From positions 1 through 64,000 of the forward strand of contig JARKQC010000097.1 of NCBI GenBank assembly GCA_029974985.1: DNA of 64,000 bases, written 5' to 3'. The stretch comes from Bacteroidota bacterium. Its GTDB lineage: Bacteria; Bacteroidota; Ignavibacteria; Kapaibacteriales; UBA2268. A program made the translations under genes and the position numbers. The notes below the pieces were generated by a model, which ran no database searches, was not told the origin of the DNA, and worked only from the letters and a program-made list of their open reading frames with translations. This document shows positions 54,697 through 63,389 of the stretch, in pieces. The stretch's first letter is position 1; each line of letters opens with the position of its first letter.

Positions 54697-55920
54697 ATGA
54701 AAAATATTTTGTTTATTATATTAATTTTGATATTGATTGGTTCTGAATCATTTTCAAGACCTCAATATTCAATTCTGCAATCTTACGGTGCTAAATGTAC
54801 TGGTTGCCATATTAATACTCAAGGCGGTGGAATACGAAATAATCCGGGCTGGATGTCAAGACAAAGCGGTCTTATTGACCCAGAATCAATTGGTTTGAAA
54901 GGTTTATTTGATTTAACTCAGGAAACAAATCAATTTGCTGATGAAATGCTTACTTATGGATTTGATTTTCGTTATCAAACTGCTCGTTGGGGCTCACAAT
55001 CTGGCGCTTCTGAAAGAAAACACATGGTAATGCAATGGTCAAACTATTTAGCTTTTGAGCCAACTGACTGGCTTACTTTTGAAGGACTTTATAATTTTGC
55101 TTATGATATACACTCTGTAATGAGATATCCCGGTCAGCAACCATTCGCAGCAAGTGCTATTATTAAACCGGGCGAAGGTTTACCAACATTGAGAGTAGGT
55201 TACTTTCAACCTACAATTGGTACTAAGTATGAGGACCATACTATGTTAAATCGTCAATTCGCTTCGGGTACGCGCGGCGTTCCAGTAGTTCCAGATGATT
55301 ATGCCGAACTTGGTTTCCAAATTGATTATGAAGCTCTTCCTTGGCTTGGATTAAGTTTAGGGATGTTTAATTCAGAAAATTTATCTGAAACCAAAATTCC
55401 ATTAGGAATTTCGGCATCGGGTAGTCCAGTTAATGGTAATCATATTTCAACTGTTTTCAGAGCTGTCTTATTCCCGCCCGAAATTGTTGATGGTCTTAAT
55501 CTTTTTGCTGGTGGAACATTATTCTTAAATTCACCACTTAAAACTGATAACGGCATTTATTTCGGAAATGAATATTATTATATTGGCAATGTATTTTTAA
55601 ATCTTGGTATTGCAGACAAATTTGCAATAATGACCGAGTATATGAGAACAGTTAAACAATCATTATTAGAAGTAAATAATTTAATGTTCGAATTTGATTA
55701 TCAAGTTATGGAGCCTTTAATAGCTTATGCAAGGTTTGAACGTGGAAATACTGATTATGCACAAGCAGATAAAAACTTTATAACAAATTCTTATGTAATT
55801 GGTGCAAAAGCATATATACTTCCTTATATTGCATTTATTCCAGAATACCGGATTAATGATAAAGAACACATCGAAGGCTATTCATCTCAGTGGGCTTTCC
55901 AAATCCATGTATTTTATTAA
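54697..55920 (+). CDS. Outer-membrane beta-barrel with N-terminal monoheme domain (Cyc2-like architecture)
   Basis: Signal peptide (about 1-20), then a short heme domain with CTGCH (residues 34-38) inside RPQYSILQSYG-AKCTGCHINTQGGGIRNN, a CxxCHxNxxGGGxRN motif. About 330 residues of alternating amphipathic strands follow (YGFDFRYQTARW, ALPWLGLSLGMFN, RAVLFPPEIVDGLNLFAGG) and the protein ends WAFQIHVFY, a barrel C-terminus. A single heme fused to a porin is the layout of Cyc2, the outer-membrane iron oxidase. Overall homology to Cyc2 is not clear to me, so I claim only the architecture. The start at 54697 (not 54670) gives a proper signal peptide. The neighbouring cytochromes and Rieske protein suggest an electron conduit. 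Confidence 0.8.
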   Translation: MKNILFIILILILIGSESFSRPQYSILQSYGAKCTGCHINTQGGGIRNNPGWMSRQSGLIDPESIGLKGLFDLTQETNQFADEMLTYGFDFRYQTARWGSQSGASERKHMVMQWSNYLAFEPTDWLTFEGLYNFAYDIHSVMRYPGQQPFAASAIIKPGEGLPTLRVGYFQPTIGTKYEDHTMLNRQFASGTRGVPVVPDDYAELGFQIDYEALPWLGLSLGMFNSENLSETKIPLGISASGSPVNGNHISTVFRAVLFPPEIVDGLNLFAGGTLFLNSPLKTDNGIYFGNEYYYIGNVFLNLGIADKFAIMTEYMRTVKQSLLEVNNLMFEFDYQVMEPLIAYARFERGNTDYAQADKNFITNSYVIGAKAYILPYIAFIPEYRINDKEHIEGYSSQWAFQIHVFY

Positions 55921-55943
55921 TAGAAAAGGAGTTTATAAATATT

Positions 55944-56423
55944 ATGAATGAATATAATAAAAGAAGAGAATTTCTAAAATCAACAGGTAAAGTTGCTGGC
56001 TTTGGCATTTTTGCAGCCGCTTTTTCATCTGTTATTAATTCTTGTGAGCAAGATGAATTGCCACCGAAACCACCATCTGGATTAAGTTTTCAAGTTGATT
56101 TGAATACACATCCAGAGTTACTTGCTATTGGTGGATTTAAAGTTTTAACTATTGATAAACTTAATGGTGGCGACCCTGTTATTATTAAACATAATCCCGA
56201 TGATACTTTTATGGTTATTGATGGATTATGCAGACATCAAAATTGTAATCTCGAAATGCCAAGCGACCCTAATGGTAATATGGTTTGTATGTGTCATCAT
56301 GCTGTATTTTCATTAGTTGACGGCAAAGTCCTTGATAACAAAGGATTTAGCACAGCCGCTGATTTAACTCATTACAAAACTGAATATAATTCGTCTAATA
56401 AAATATTAACGATCACTAGTTGA
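55944..56423 (+). CDS. Tat-exported Rieske [2Fe-2S] lipoprotein
   Basis: I chose ATG at 55944, with AGGAG 14 bases upstream, so that a twin-arginine signal KRREFLK (6-12) and hydrophobic stretch are followed by a lipobox-like Cys34. The Rieske centre is complete: CRH (96-98) and CMCH (115-118), spaced C-x-H-x16-C-x2-H, with Cys101 and Cys117 for the disulfide. No cytochrome b gene is nearby, so it is probably a standalone carrier, not part of a bc complex. The Tat plus lipobox combination suggests export as a folded protein followed by lipid anchoring. It lies 23 bases after the barrel gene and 34 before a monoheme cytochrome. Confidence 0.9.
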   Translation: MNEYNKRREFLKSTGKVAGFGIFAAAFSSVINSCEQDELPPKPPSGLSFQVDLNTHPELLAIGGFKVLTIDKLNGGDPVIIKHNPDDTFMVIDGLCRHQNCNLEMPSDPNGNMVCMCHHAVFSLVDGKVLDNKGFSTAADLTHYKTEYNSSNKILTITS

Positions 56424-56457
56424 TTATTTTTAATACATATATTTATGGAGTATAGAA

Positions 56458-56805
56458 ATGAAAACCTTTAAAACATCTATCGCATTTATTATTGCAATTG
56501 GATTAATTGGTGTTACGCTTGTTCAATTTGCTTATTCACAAGAAAAAACAGGTAAAACTATTTTTGAAGATGCAAAATGTACTGCTTGCCACGGTGTAGC
56601 TTCTCAAGGTATCGAAGCTAAGAAAAAATCAGATAAGAATCCAGATTTATCAAAATTAACAGAAGGACACGATGCTGATTTCTTTATTAAATATCTTAAA
56701 AAAGAAGAAACGCTAAATAGTAAGAAACATCCCGTTGCATTTAAAGGTAGCGATGAAGATTTGAAAACTATGGTTGATTGGTTTATTCAAATAAGTAAAG
56801 AATAA
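56458..56805 (+). CDS. Monoheme c-type cytochrome, copy 1
   Basis: A signal peptide (ending AYSQ) is followed by CTACH (residues 41-45) and a small class I-like domain (about 30-115). In the usual place of the axial Met (K-M-P-x-F) this protein has KKHPVAFKG, with His91; the only other Met, near 105, lies in the C-terminal helix. A His/His-ligated heme is therefore likely. It should be a soluble periplasmic shuttle. Close duplicate of the gene at 56980. It has a ribosome site (GGAG) and its own terminator. Confidence 0.9.
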   Translation: MKTFKTSIAFIIAIGLIGVTLVQFAYSQEKTGKTIFEDAKCTACHGVASQGIEAKKKSDKNPDLSKLTEGHDADFFIKYLKKEETLNSKKHPVAFKGSDEDLKTMVDWFIQISKE

Positions 56806-56824
56806 ATTAAATTTTTTTTTATCG

Positions 56825-56854
56825 AAACCGACAAATTATCTTGTCGGTTTTTTT
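56825..56854 (+). terminator. Terminator between the two cytochrome copies
   Basis: AAACCGACAA (56825-56834) pairs perfectly with TTGTCGGTTT (56841-56850) around ATTATC, with T continuing. Confidence 0.92.
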
Positions 56855-56979
56855 AAAGGCTTTTATTTCTATTTATCTATATATGTTAATATTCAATTTT
56901 ATGATGTAACATTTTTAAAATTTGTCGTCTATACAAAAAAGAACTTAATTTTTTTTTCATTATTTTTAGGAATTATTAA

Positions 56980-57330
56980 ATGAAAACTATAAAAACAACA
57001 ATCGCATTATTAATCTCACTTAGTTTAGTAAGTATTAGCTTAGTACAATTTGCTTATTCACAAGAAAAAACAGGTAAAGAGATTTTTGAAGGCGCAAAAT
57101 GTAATGCTTGCCATAGTGTGGAAAAAGCTGGTATCGAAGCTAAGAAAAAATCAGATAAAGTGCCAGATTTATCTAAACTTGCAGAAGGTCACGACGCTGA
57201 TTTCTTCGCTAAATATCTGAAAAAAGAAGAAACTTTAAATAGCAAAAAACATGCTGTTGCTTTCAAAGGTAGCGATGAGGAATTAAAAACTATGGTTGAT
57301 TGGTTAATGTCATTAACAAGTGCTGAATAA
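56980..57330 (+). CDS. Monoheme c-type cytochrome, copy 2
   Basis: Paralogue of the preceding gene: the same signal peptide style, CNACH, the block GIEAKKKSDK, and KKHAVAFKGSDEELKTM with a His again at the Met position. The copies differ mainly in the signal peptide and scattered conservative changes, so this is a fairly recent duplication with both reading frames kept. This copy has its own leader and terminator, allowing separate control. Confidence 0.9.
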   Translation: MKTIKTTIALLISLSLVSISLVQFAYSQEKTGKEIFEGAKCNACHSVEKAGIEAKKKSDKVPDLSKLAEGHDADFFAKYLKKEETLNSKKHAVAFKGSDEELKTMVDWLMSLTSAE

Positions 57331-57355
57331 GTTTTTTGATATTTGATATTAAAAT

Positions 57356-57392
57356 AAAACACCTATATTTTTTGATATAGGTGTTTTTTTTA
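57356..57392 (+). terminator. Terminator closing the redox cluster
   Basis: AAAACACCTATAT (57356-57368) pairs perfectly with ATATAGGTGTTTT (57375-57387), followed by more T. Because rpoD converges from the other side, it may serve both strands. Confidence 0.92.
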
Positions 57393-57424
57393 TAAAAAAT
57401 GATTTTATTATAATTTGTAGTTAA

Positions 57425-58285
57425 TTAACCTAAATAAGATCTTAATGATTTTGAACGCGAAGCATGTCGCAAACGTCTTATTGCTTTTTCTTTAATTTGT
57501 CTAACTCTTTCACGTGTTAAATTGAATTTTTCTCCAATTTCTTCAAGAGTAAGCGTCTGACCATCTAAACCGAAATATAATTTAATTACTTCTGCTTCTC
57601 TTTGAGATAGTGTAGTTAATACTTGTTGAACTTCTACTCTTAATGACTCGCGTATAAGCTCGGAATCTGGTGGTGGTTGCATTTCATTTGGCAATACATC
57701 GAGCAATCTATTGTCTTCTCCTTGAACAAATGGTGCATCAACAGACAAATGTCGCCCAGATATTTTTATAGTATCAGAAATTTCTGTAATACTCATATTT
57801 AGCTGTTCGGCAAGCTCAATAGCAGTTGGCTCGCGTTCAAATTCTTGTTCGAGTTCAGAAAACTTTTTACCGATTTTATTAAGTGCGCCAACTCTATTAA
57901 GAGGCAATCTTACTATTCTTGATTGTTCGGCAAGTGCTTGCAAAATTGATTGTCTAATCCACCAAACTGCATAAGAGATAAACTTAAATCCACGAGTTTC
58001 ATCAAATCTTTTTGCGGCTTTAATAAGCCCTAAATTACCTTCATTTATTAAATCACCAAGCGAAAGCCCTTGATTTTGATATTGTTTTGCAACTGAAACA
58101 ACGAATCTAAGATTAGCTTTTACTAATCTTTCTAATGCTCGTATCCCTTCCCCACTTCCACGTTTGATAGCCTGTGCTAAATCAACTTCATCTTCAGAAG
58201 TAAGTAGTTCAACTCTTCCAATTTCTTGTAGATATTTGTCAAGAGATTGACTTTCACGATTAGTATATTGTTTCGTTATTCTCAT
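57425..58285 (-). CDS. rpoD: Primary sigma factor RpoD/SigA
   Basis: Sigma-70 with regions 1.2 ([26 protein letters not shown]), 2 ([36 protein letters not shown]), 3 and 4 ([33 protein letters not shown]). At 286 residues it lacks region 1.1, as is usual for Bacteroidota-branch housekeeping sigma factors. It directs RNA polymerase to most promoters. Monocistronic. Confidence 0.95.
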   Translation of the reverse strand: MRITKQYTNRESQSLDKYLQEIGRVELLTSEDEVDLAQAIKRGSGEGIRALERLVKANLRFVVSVAKQYQNQGLSLGDLINEGNLGLIKAAKRFDETRGFKFISYAVWWIRQSILQALAEQSRIVRLPLNRVGALNKIGKKFSELEQEFEREPTAIELAEQLNMSITEISDTIKISGRHLSVDAPFVQGEDNRLLDVLPNEMQPPPDSELIRESLRVEVQQVLTTLSQREAEVIKLYFGLDGQTLTLEEIGEKFNLTRERVRQIKEKAIRRLRHASRSKSLRSYLG

Positions 58286-58360
58286 TTAATTGATAACCTT
58301 GATGATAAAAATTACTTCAAAAAATTGTATTAACGATAAATTAAAATTTATATTTGAAAT

Positions 58361-59992
58361 TTAGGGTGATAATATTTTATCATAAATATCGCTTTGAAGA
58401 ATAGATTTTGTTTGTTTGATTTCCAAATCATCTAAAAGTTCGAAGCGATATATTTCTTTATTAGTTTTAAATCTACTTTTTATTTCTATATCTAAATATT
58501 TAAGGATTTCTGATTTATTTTTTTCTAAGGATTTTTGTTTATCTTTTTCGAGTTCTTTTTTAATTGTTTTAATGCTTTTTTGAATATTTTTAGAAGATTC
58601 ATTTTCTATAATTGAATTTTTGAAATCGTCTAAATACATATCTGAAAGTAGTGAAATTTCATATTTTTGATCCGCTAAATATTTTTTAAATTGATTAAAA
58701 AGAATATCATCTGCTTTGAAATTCTTGGGTAATTCTTTTAATTTAGAGGTATAAATATTAGAAAATTTAAACAATATATTATCATAATCTAATTTCAAAA
58801 TTACTTCGCTAATTCTTAATATTTTTAATGTTGTATCTGGATTAATTCCTGTAGCCTCATAGACTTTTCTACCATTTTGTGTGTAATAAATATTAGTATC
58901 AGGCAACGACTCCACTTTGGATTGATCCTCATATTTTTGTCCAAATTTTAATCTTTGAATGCATCGTCCCGATGGTATATAATATTTCGAAGTCGTAATT
59001 TTAATATTTCCATTGTAAGGTTGATTCAATACCGTTTGAACTAAACCTTTTCCATAAGAACGTTGTCCAATGATTACTGCTCGGTCATAATCTTGCAATG
59101 CACCGGCAACAATTTCACTTGCACTTGCAGTATTTTTATTAATTAATACTGCAAGCGGAAGATTTGGTTCGATAGGAGTAAAGTTTGTTTTATATTCATA
59201 AATATTACTTTCTTCTCGCCCTCTTGTAGTCGTTACAACGCTATTTTTAGGTAAAAACAATTCACATATATCAACAGCCGCACCTATTAAACCTCCCGGA
59301 TTCTCTCTTAAATCTATTATTAAAGATTTAACATTATTTTTTCTTTTAAGCTCGAATAGTGCATTTTTAAACTCAAAAATCAAATCTTTTTTAAATTGTT
59401 CAATTTTTATATATGCAGTGTTACTATCAAGCATACCATAATATGATACACTTTTTAATTGTATTTTTTTTCTTATTAATTCAAATTCTAATGTATCCGG
59501 GTTCCCATCTCTCATTATTAATAAATTAGATTTAGTCCCTGCTTCGCCTTTAAATAAATATCTTACATCGTCATAATTTTTATATAATACATTAGTGCTA
59601 TCAATTTTAATAATTCTATCTCCAATACGCACACCAGCTAATTGTGCAGAATAGTCATCTAGTAAATTCGTAATTGTAAGCATACTATCAATATTTGATA
59701 AACTAATTCCGAAACCAGTATAAGTTCCATCAGTTAATAAATCTAATTCATCTTGCTCAGAAGCGTCATAATATTCAGTATAAGGGTCTAATGTTGATAA
59801 CATTCCTTTAATTGCTTCATTTACAAGTAATTCAGGGTCTAATTCCAAAACATAAGTTTCGTTTAGAGCTTTAATAACTGCTCCAAATACTTCGAAAGAT
59901 TTATTTAATTTGTAATAATAGTCTTTAGTAAAGCCAAATAATAAGACAACAAAAATTAATATTGATATAATGTAAATATATTTTTTTTTCAC
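58361..59992 (-). CDS. C-terminal processing protease (S41 family)
   Basis: An N-terminal membrane helix (about 5-22) anchors the protein. It is followed by a PDZ domain (about 90-175, TGFGISLSNIDSMLTITNLLDDYSA) and an S41 protease core with catalytic Ser in NTASASEIVAGAL and Lys in SYGKGLVQT. A charged helical C-terminal region (about 400-543) follows. These periplasmic proteases cut proteins at their C-terminus. It is 4 bases after the glyS gene. The C-terminal extension is Lys/Asp/Ile-rich and without a recognised fold. Confidence 0.93.
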   Translation of the reverse strand: MKKKYIYIISILIFVVLLFGFTKDYYYKLNKSFEVFGAVIKALNETYVLELDPELLVNEAIKGMLSTLDPYTEYYDASEQDELDLLTDGTYTGFGISLSNIDSMLTITNLLDDYSAQLAGVRIGDRIIKIDSTNVLYKNYDDVRYLFKGEAGTKSNLLIMRDGNPDTLEFELIRKKIQLKSVSYYGMLDSNTAYIKIEQFKKDLIFEFKNALFELKRKNNVKSLIIDLRENPGGLIGAAVDICELFLPKNSVVTTTRGREESNIYEYKTNFTPIEPNLPLAVLINKNTASASEIVAGALQDYDRAVIIGQRSYGKGLVQTVLNQPYNGNIKITTSKYYIPSGRCIQRLKFGQKYEDQSKVESLPDTNIYYTQNGRKVYEATGINPDTTLKILRISEVILKLDYDNILFKFSNIYTSKLKELPKNFKADDILFNQFKKYLADQKYEISLLSDMYLDDFKNSIIENESSKNIQKSIKTIKKELEKDKQKSLEKNKSEILKYLDIEIKSRFKTNKEIYRFELLDDLEIKQTKSILQSDIYDKILSP

Positions 59993-59996
59993 TAAA

Positions 59997-61412
59997 CTAT
60001 ACCTTATCCATAATATATTGTTTTATTTGTGAAGCAGAAATACGTATTTGTTGCATAGAATCACGCTCACGAATAGTTACTGTGTCGTCGTTTAAAGTTT
60101 CGCCATCTATTGTTATACAAAATGGTGTACCGATTTCATCTTGTCTGCGATAACGCCTTCCAATAGCCCCCGAAACATCATATTGTGCTTTAAAATTCTT
60201 TTGTAAATCTTTGTAAATATTATGAGCGCGTTCGGGCATTCCATCTTTGTTTACAAGTGGAAATATGGCAACTGTTGTGGGCGCCAATTTACTATTAAAT
60301 CTCATTACAACACGAGTTTCACTACTACCTTTTTCATCGCTTACAGTTTCTTCGTCATAAGCATTACATAAAAATGCCATTAATCCACGAGATACCCCGC
60401 CAGAAGTCTCAACTACATAAGGCACATATCTTTCGTTATTAACAGTATCAACATATTCCATTTTTTTACCAGAAAACTCTTGATGAGATTTCAAATCAAA
60501 ATCTGTTCGAGAGTGTATTCCCTCAATTTCACCAAAACCAAATGGAAATTCAAATTCAATGTCATAAGCCATATTTGCATAATGTGCTAATTTTTCGTGT
60601 TTTTTCCATCTTAATTTTTCTGGCTTCATTCCTAATGATAAATACCAATTCCAGCGCTCGTCTCTCCAATAGTCGAACCATTCTTTTTCAGTTCCCGGTT
60701 TAACAAAATATTGCATTTCCATTTGCTCGAATTCTCTTGTTCTAAATAAGAAATTCTTTGTATTTATTTCATTACGAAAGGCTTTTCCTATTTGAGCAAT
60801 GCCAAAAGGCACTTTTTGGCGAGCTGTTTCGAGAATATTTTTAAAGTTTACAAAAATTCCTTGTGCTGATTCGGGGCGCAGATAAACTATACTACTTGAA
60901 TCTTCCAGCGGCCCGACGTAAGTTTTAAACATTAAATTAAAATTTCTTACCTCTGTCCAATCCATAGTTCCCGAAATTGGATCTTTTATATTATGCTCTA
61001 TAATAATATTATAATAATCAGAATTTTCTTTTACATTATCTAATTTATCTTGAATTATTTTAGCTTCGTCATTTTTATTTTTTTTAATTAATTTCTCTAT
61101 ATGGTCTTCAATTAAATTATCTGCTCTATGGCGTGATTTACTTGTTTTATTATCAATCATAGGGTCGCTAAATTGCTTTGTATGACCGCTTGCATCCCAA
61201 GTGCGTGGATGCATAAGTATAGAAGCGTCAACCCCCTCTATATCATCTCGATAAGTCATTGATTTCCACCAAGCGTCTTTAATATTTAATAATAATTCAA
61301 CTCCTAATGGACCTAAGTCCCAGCAACCATTTAATCCACCATAAATTTCAGAAGATTGAAAAACAAAACCCCTGCGTTTTGCTAAGGAAATAATTGTGTC
61401 AAGTTTAAACAT
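59997..61412 (-). CDS. glyS: Glycyl-tRNA synthetase, homodimeric class II
   Basis: Attaches glycine to tRNA-Gly. Class II motifs are visible: SLAKRRGFVFQSSEIYGGLNGCWD at the start, VYLRPESAQGIFVNFKN, FRNEINTKNFLFRTREFEQMEMQYF and a C-terminal anticodon-binding domain (SGAIGRRYRRQDEIGTPFCITID). The single-chain alpha2 type replaces the separate alpha and beta subunits. At 471 residues it is standard. I use glyS; glyQS is also used for this type. Confidence 0.96.
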   Translation of the reverse strand: MFKLDTIISLAKRRGFVFQSSEIYGGLNGCWDLGPLGVELLLNIKDAWWKSMTYRDDIEGVDASILMHPRTWDASGHTKQFSDPMIDNKTSKSRHRADNLIEDHIEKLIKKNKNDEAKIIQDKLDNVKENSDYYNIIIEHNIKDPISGTMDWTEVRNFNLMFKTYVGPLEDSSSIVYLRPESAQGIFVNFKNILETARQKVPFGIAQIGKAFRNEINTKNFLFRTREFEQMEMQYFVKPGTEKEWFDYWRDERWNWYLSLGMKPEKLRWKKHEKLAHYANMAYDIEFEFPFGFGEIEGIHSRTDFDLKSHQEFSGKKMEYVDTVNNERYVPYVVETSGGVSRGLMAFLCNAYDEETVSDEKGSSETRVVMRFNSKLAPTTVAIFPLVNKDGMPERAHNIYKDLQKNFKAQYDVSGAIGRRYRRQDEIGTPFCITIDGETLNDDTVTIRERDSMQQIRISASQIKQYIMDKV

Positions 61413-61532
61413 ATTTGTTCTCTAAATTGTTAAATTTACAAAATTTCAAAAATACGAATTAATCTTTAAAAATAATTTATCATAATGACGTATCTTTGTA
61501 TTTTGAAATAGTAATAAACAGAAAATTATTTT

Positions 61533-63389
61533 ATGAAATTTTGGAATTTATTAACAAATAACTATAAAATTACGATTTCTATAGTTATTTTGCTTCTTTA
61601 TTTACCAATTATTAATTATAATTTAACTTTTTTCCAAGACGATAAGATTATAATTGATAATTTTGAAAGAATTAATTCTGCTGAAAATTTATTGAATGAG
61701 TTTTTACAAACATATCTAGTAAACAATGAATATAAGCCAATTACTATGATTTCTTATCATATTAATGCTTTAATTTCTGCTCAAAATACAAATTCATATT
61801 ATTTATTTAATATTTTTATTTTAATTTCTTTAGCTTCGGTAATTTATAAACTTTTAAATAAATTTAATGAACATAAAAATTTAAATTTATTTCTTACTTT
61901 AATGTTTATCGCTTTGCCATTAATGCCTTTTAAAATCACATGGATACCGGGTAGAGATATTTTATTATCGTCATTATTTGGCTTAATTTCATTTTATCAA
62001 ATTATTAAATATATTAGAAAAAATATTGATTCTTTCGTGATTGTTTCAGCTTTAATGCTACTATTTTCACTATTAAGTGATAAAACGGGATTTTCATATT
62101 TTATATTAAATATCACATATCTATTTTTGAATAAAAATGATATTCAACTAAATTCAAGAAATAAAATACTATTTTCTCAAATTTCTATAATTATAATATA
62201 TTTAATACTATTTTTTGTATTTATCAATTTTAATTATAGTAATCTTTCGATAACAAATAATAATAATTCATATATTATAAATTTCGGATTTATATTATTA
62301 GATTTATCCAAATTAATAATTTTACCAGAAGTAATTGGCGCATTTATTTTTCCTATTAAAATTTATAATTTTGATACATTTTCAATTATTAGAATTATAT
62401 TAGGTTTCTTAATTCTTCTAATTTCAATCATTTTATTTTTCATAAAATTTCGGGAAAATAAGATTTTATTATTAGGAATTTTAATTCAGCTTTTTGCGAT
62501 TATTCCAATATTATTTATAACTAAATTTACTATAAATACAACAAATGACTATGTTTTTGAATTTCCAATATTAATTATCATTGGTTTGTTAATTTCAATT
62601 TCAGCAATGTTAGCGAATTATAAAAATTTTCATTTATTGATTTTTTATATATTTATTACTTTAATATCATTAAATATCAATAATTCAATGATTTTTAAAT
62701 CAGCTGATATTTTCTATAATTCTTTATTAACGTCGAATCCAAATAGAATAGATTATTTTAATAAAATTATTGATTTAAAAATTGAAAATGATAAAGTTAT
62801 TGATGCTGAAAATTTATTAAATAATACTAAAATTAACATAAATAAATTAGATAAATCCTATATTAGCATTGCTAATTATTATTTTTCTAAAGAAAATTAT
62901 TCGTCGGCAATTCCATATTTTGAAAAAGCTATTTTAATCAATAAAAATAATTTTAATGCTCAAAATTTACTTGCAAATTGCTATTTTAATAATTCTGAAT
63001 ACGAAAAAGCTATTGAAATTTTATTACCTCTTGCGAAGGACCCTAAAAAATTTCCAAATGTAAAATGGGATATTTTAAATATTTATTTAAAAATTAAGGA
63101 TTTTGTAAATTCTACAAAATTCATACAAGAAAATTTTGATTTAGAAAAAGATAAAGTCGAATTATTAGATGAAATTTATTTATGGTCGCAAGAATTTTTA
63201 GCTGAAAAAGATAATGTTGCACTTGTAAAATCTTTGAAATTAGGGCTTGTAGTTGACCCTGAAAATGCAATTATTTTAAACTATTTATATGATACTTATA
63301 CTAAAATTGGGCTACATCAAAAAGCAAAAGAATACGAAAATAAACTTAAAGAAATATATAACAAAACAAATAACGGAAAAAATAAATGA
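61533..63389 (+). CDS. Polytopic membrane protein with C-terminal TPRs (TMTC-like)
   Basis: Eleven or so membrane segments fill residues 1-390. The first extracytoplasmic loop has FFQDDKIIIDN, an Asp-Asp motif like that of TMTC and other GT-C glycosyltransferases. Tetratricopeptide repeats follow (about 440-610: YISIANYYFSKENYSSAIPYF and others), probably in the periplasm. The architecture matches bacterial TMTC-like proteins, putative O-glycosyltransferases. The C-terminus overlaps the next gene by ATGA. Very Asn/Ile-rich. Confidence 0.7.
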   Translation: MKFWNLLTNNYKITISIVILLLYLPIINYNLTFFQDDKIIIDNFERINSAENLLNEFLQTYLVNNEYKPITMISYHINALISAQNTNSYYLFNIFILISLASVIYKLLNKFNEHKNLNLFLTLMFIALPLMPFKITWIPGRDILLSSLFGLISFYQIIKYIRKNIDSFVIVSALMLLFSLLSDKTGFSYFILNITYLFLNKNDIQLNSRNKILFSQISIIIIYLILFFVFINFNYSNLSITNNNNSYIINFGFILLDLSKLIILPEVIGAFIFPIKIYNFDTFSIIRIILGFLILLISIILFFIKFRENKILLLGILIQLFAIIPILFITKFTINTTNDYVFEFPILIIIGLLISISAMLANYKNFHLLIFYIFITLISLNINNSMIFKSADIFYNSLLTSNPNRIDYFNKIIDLKIENDKVIDAENLLNNTKININKLDKSYISIANYYFSKENYSSAIPYFEKAILINKNNFNAQNLLANCYFNNSEYEKAIEILLPLAKDPKKFPNVKWDILNIYLKIKDFVNSTKFIQENFDLEKDKVELLDEIYLWSQEFLAEKDNVALVKSLKLGLVVDPENAIILNYLYDTYTKIGLHQKAKEYENKLKEIYNKTNNGKNK

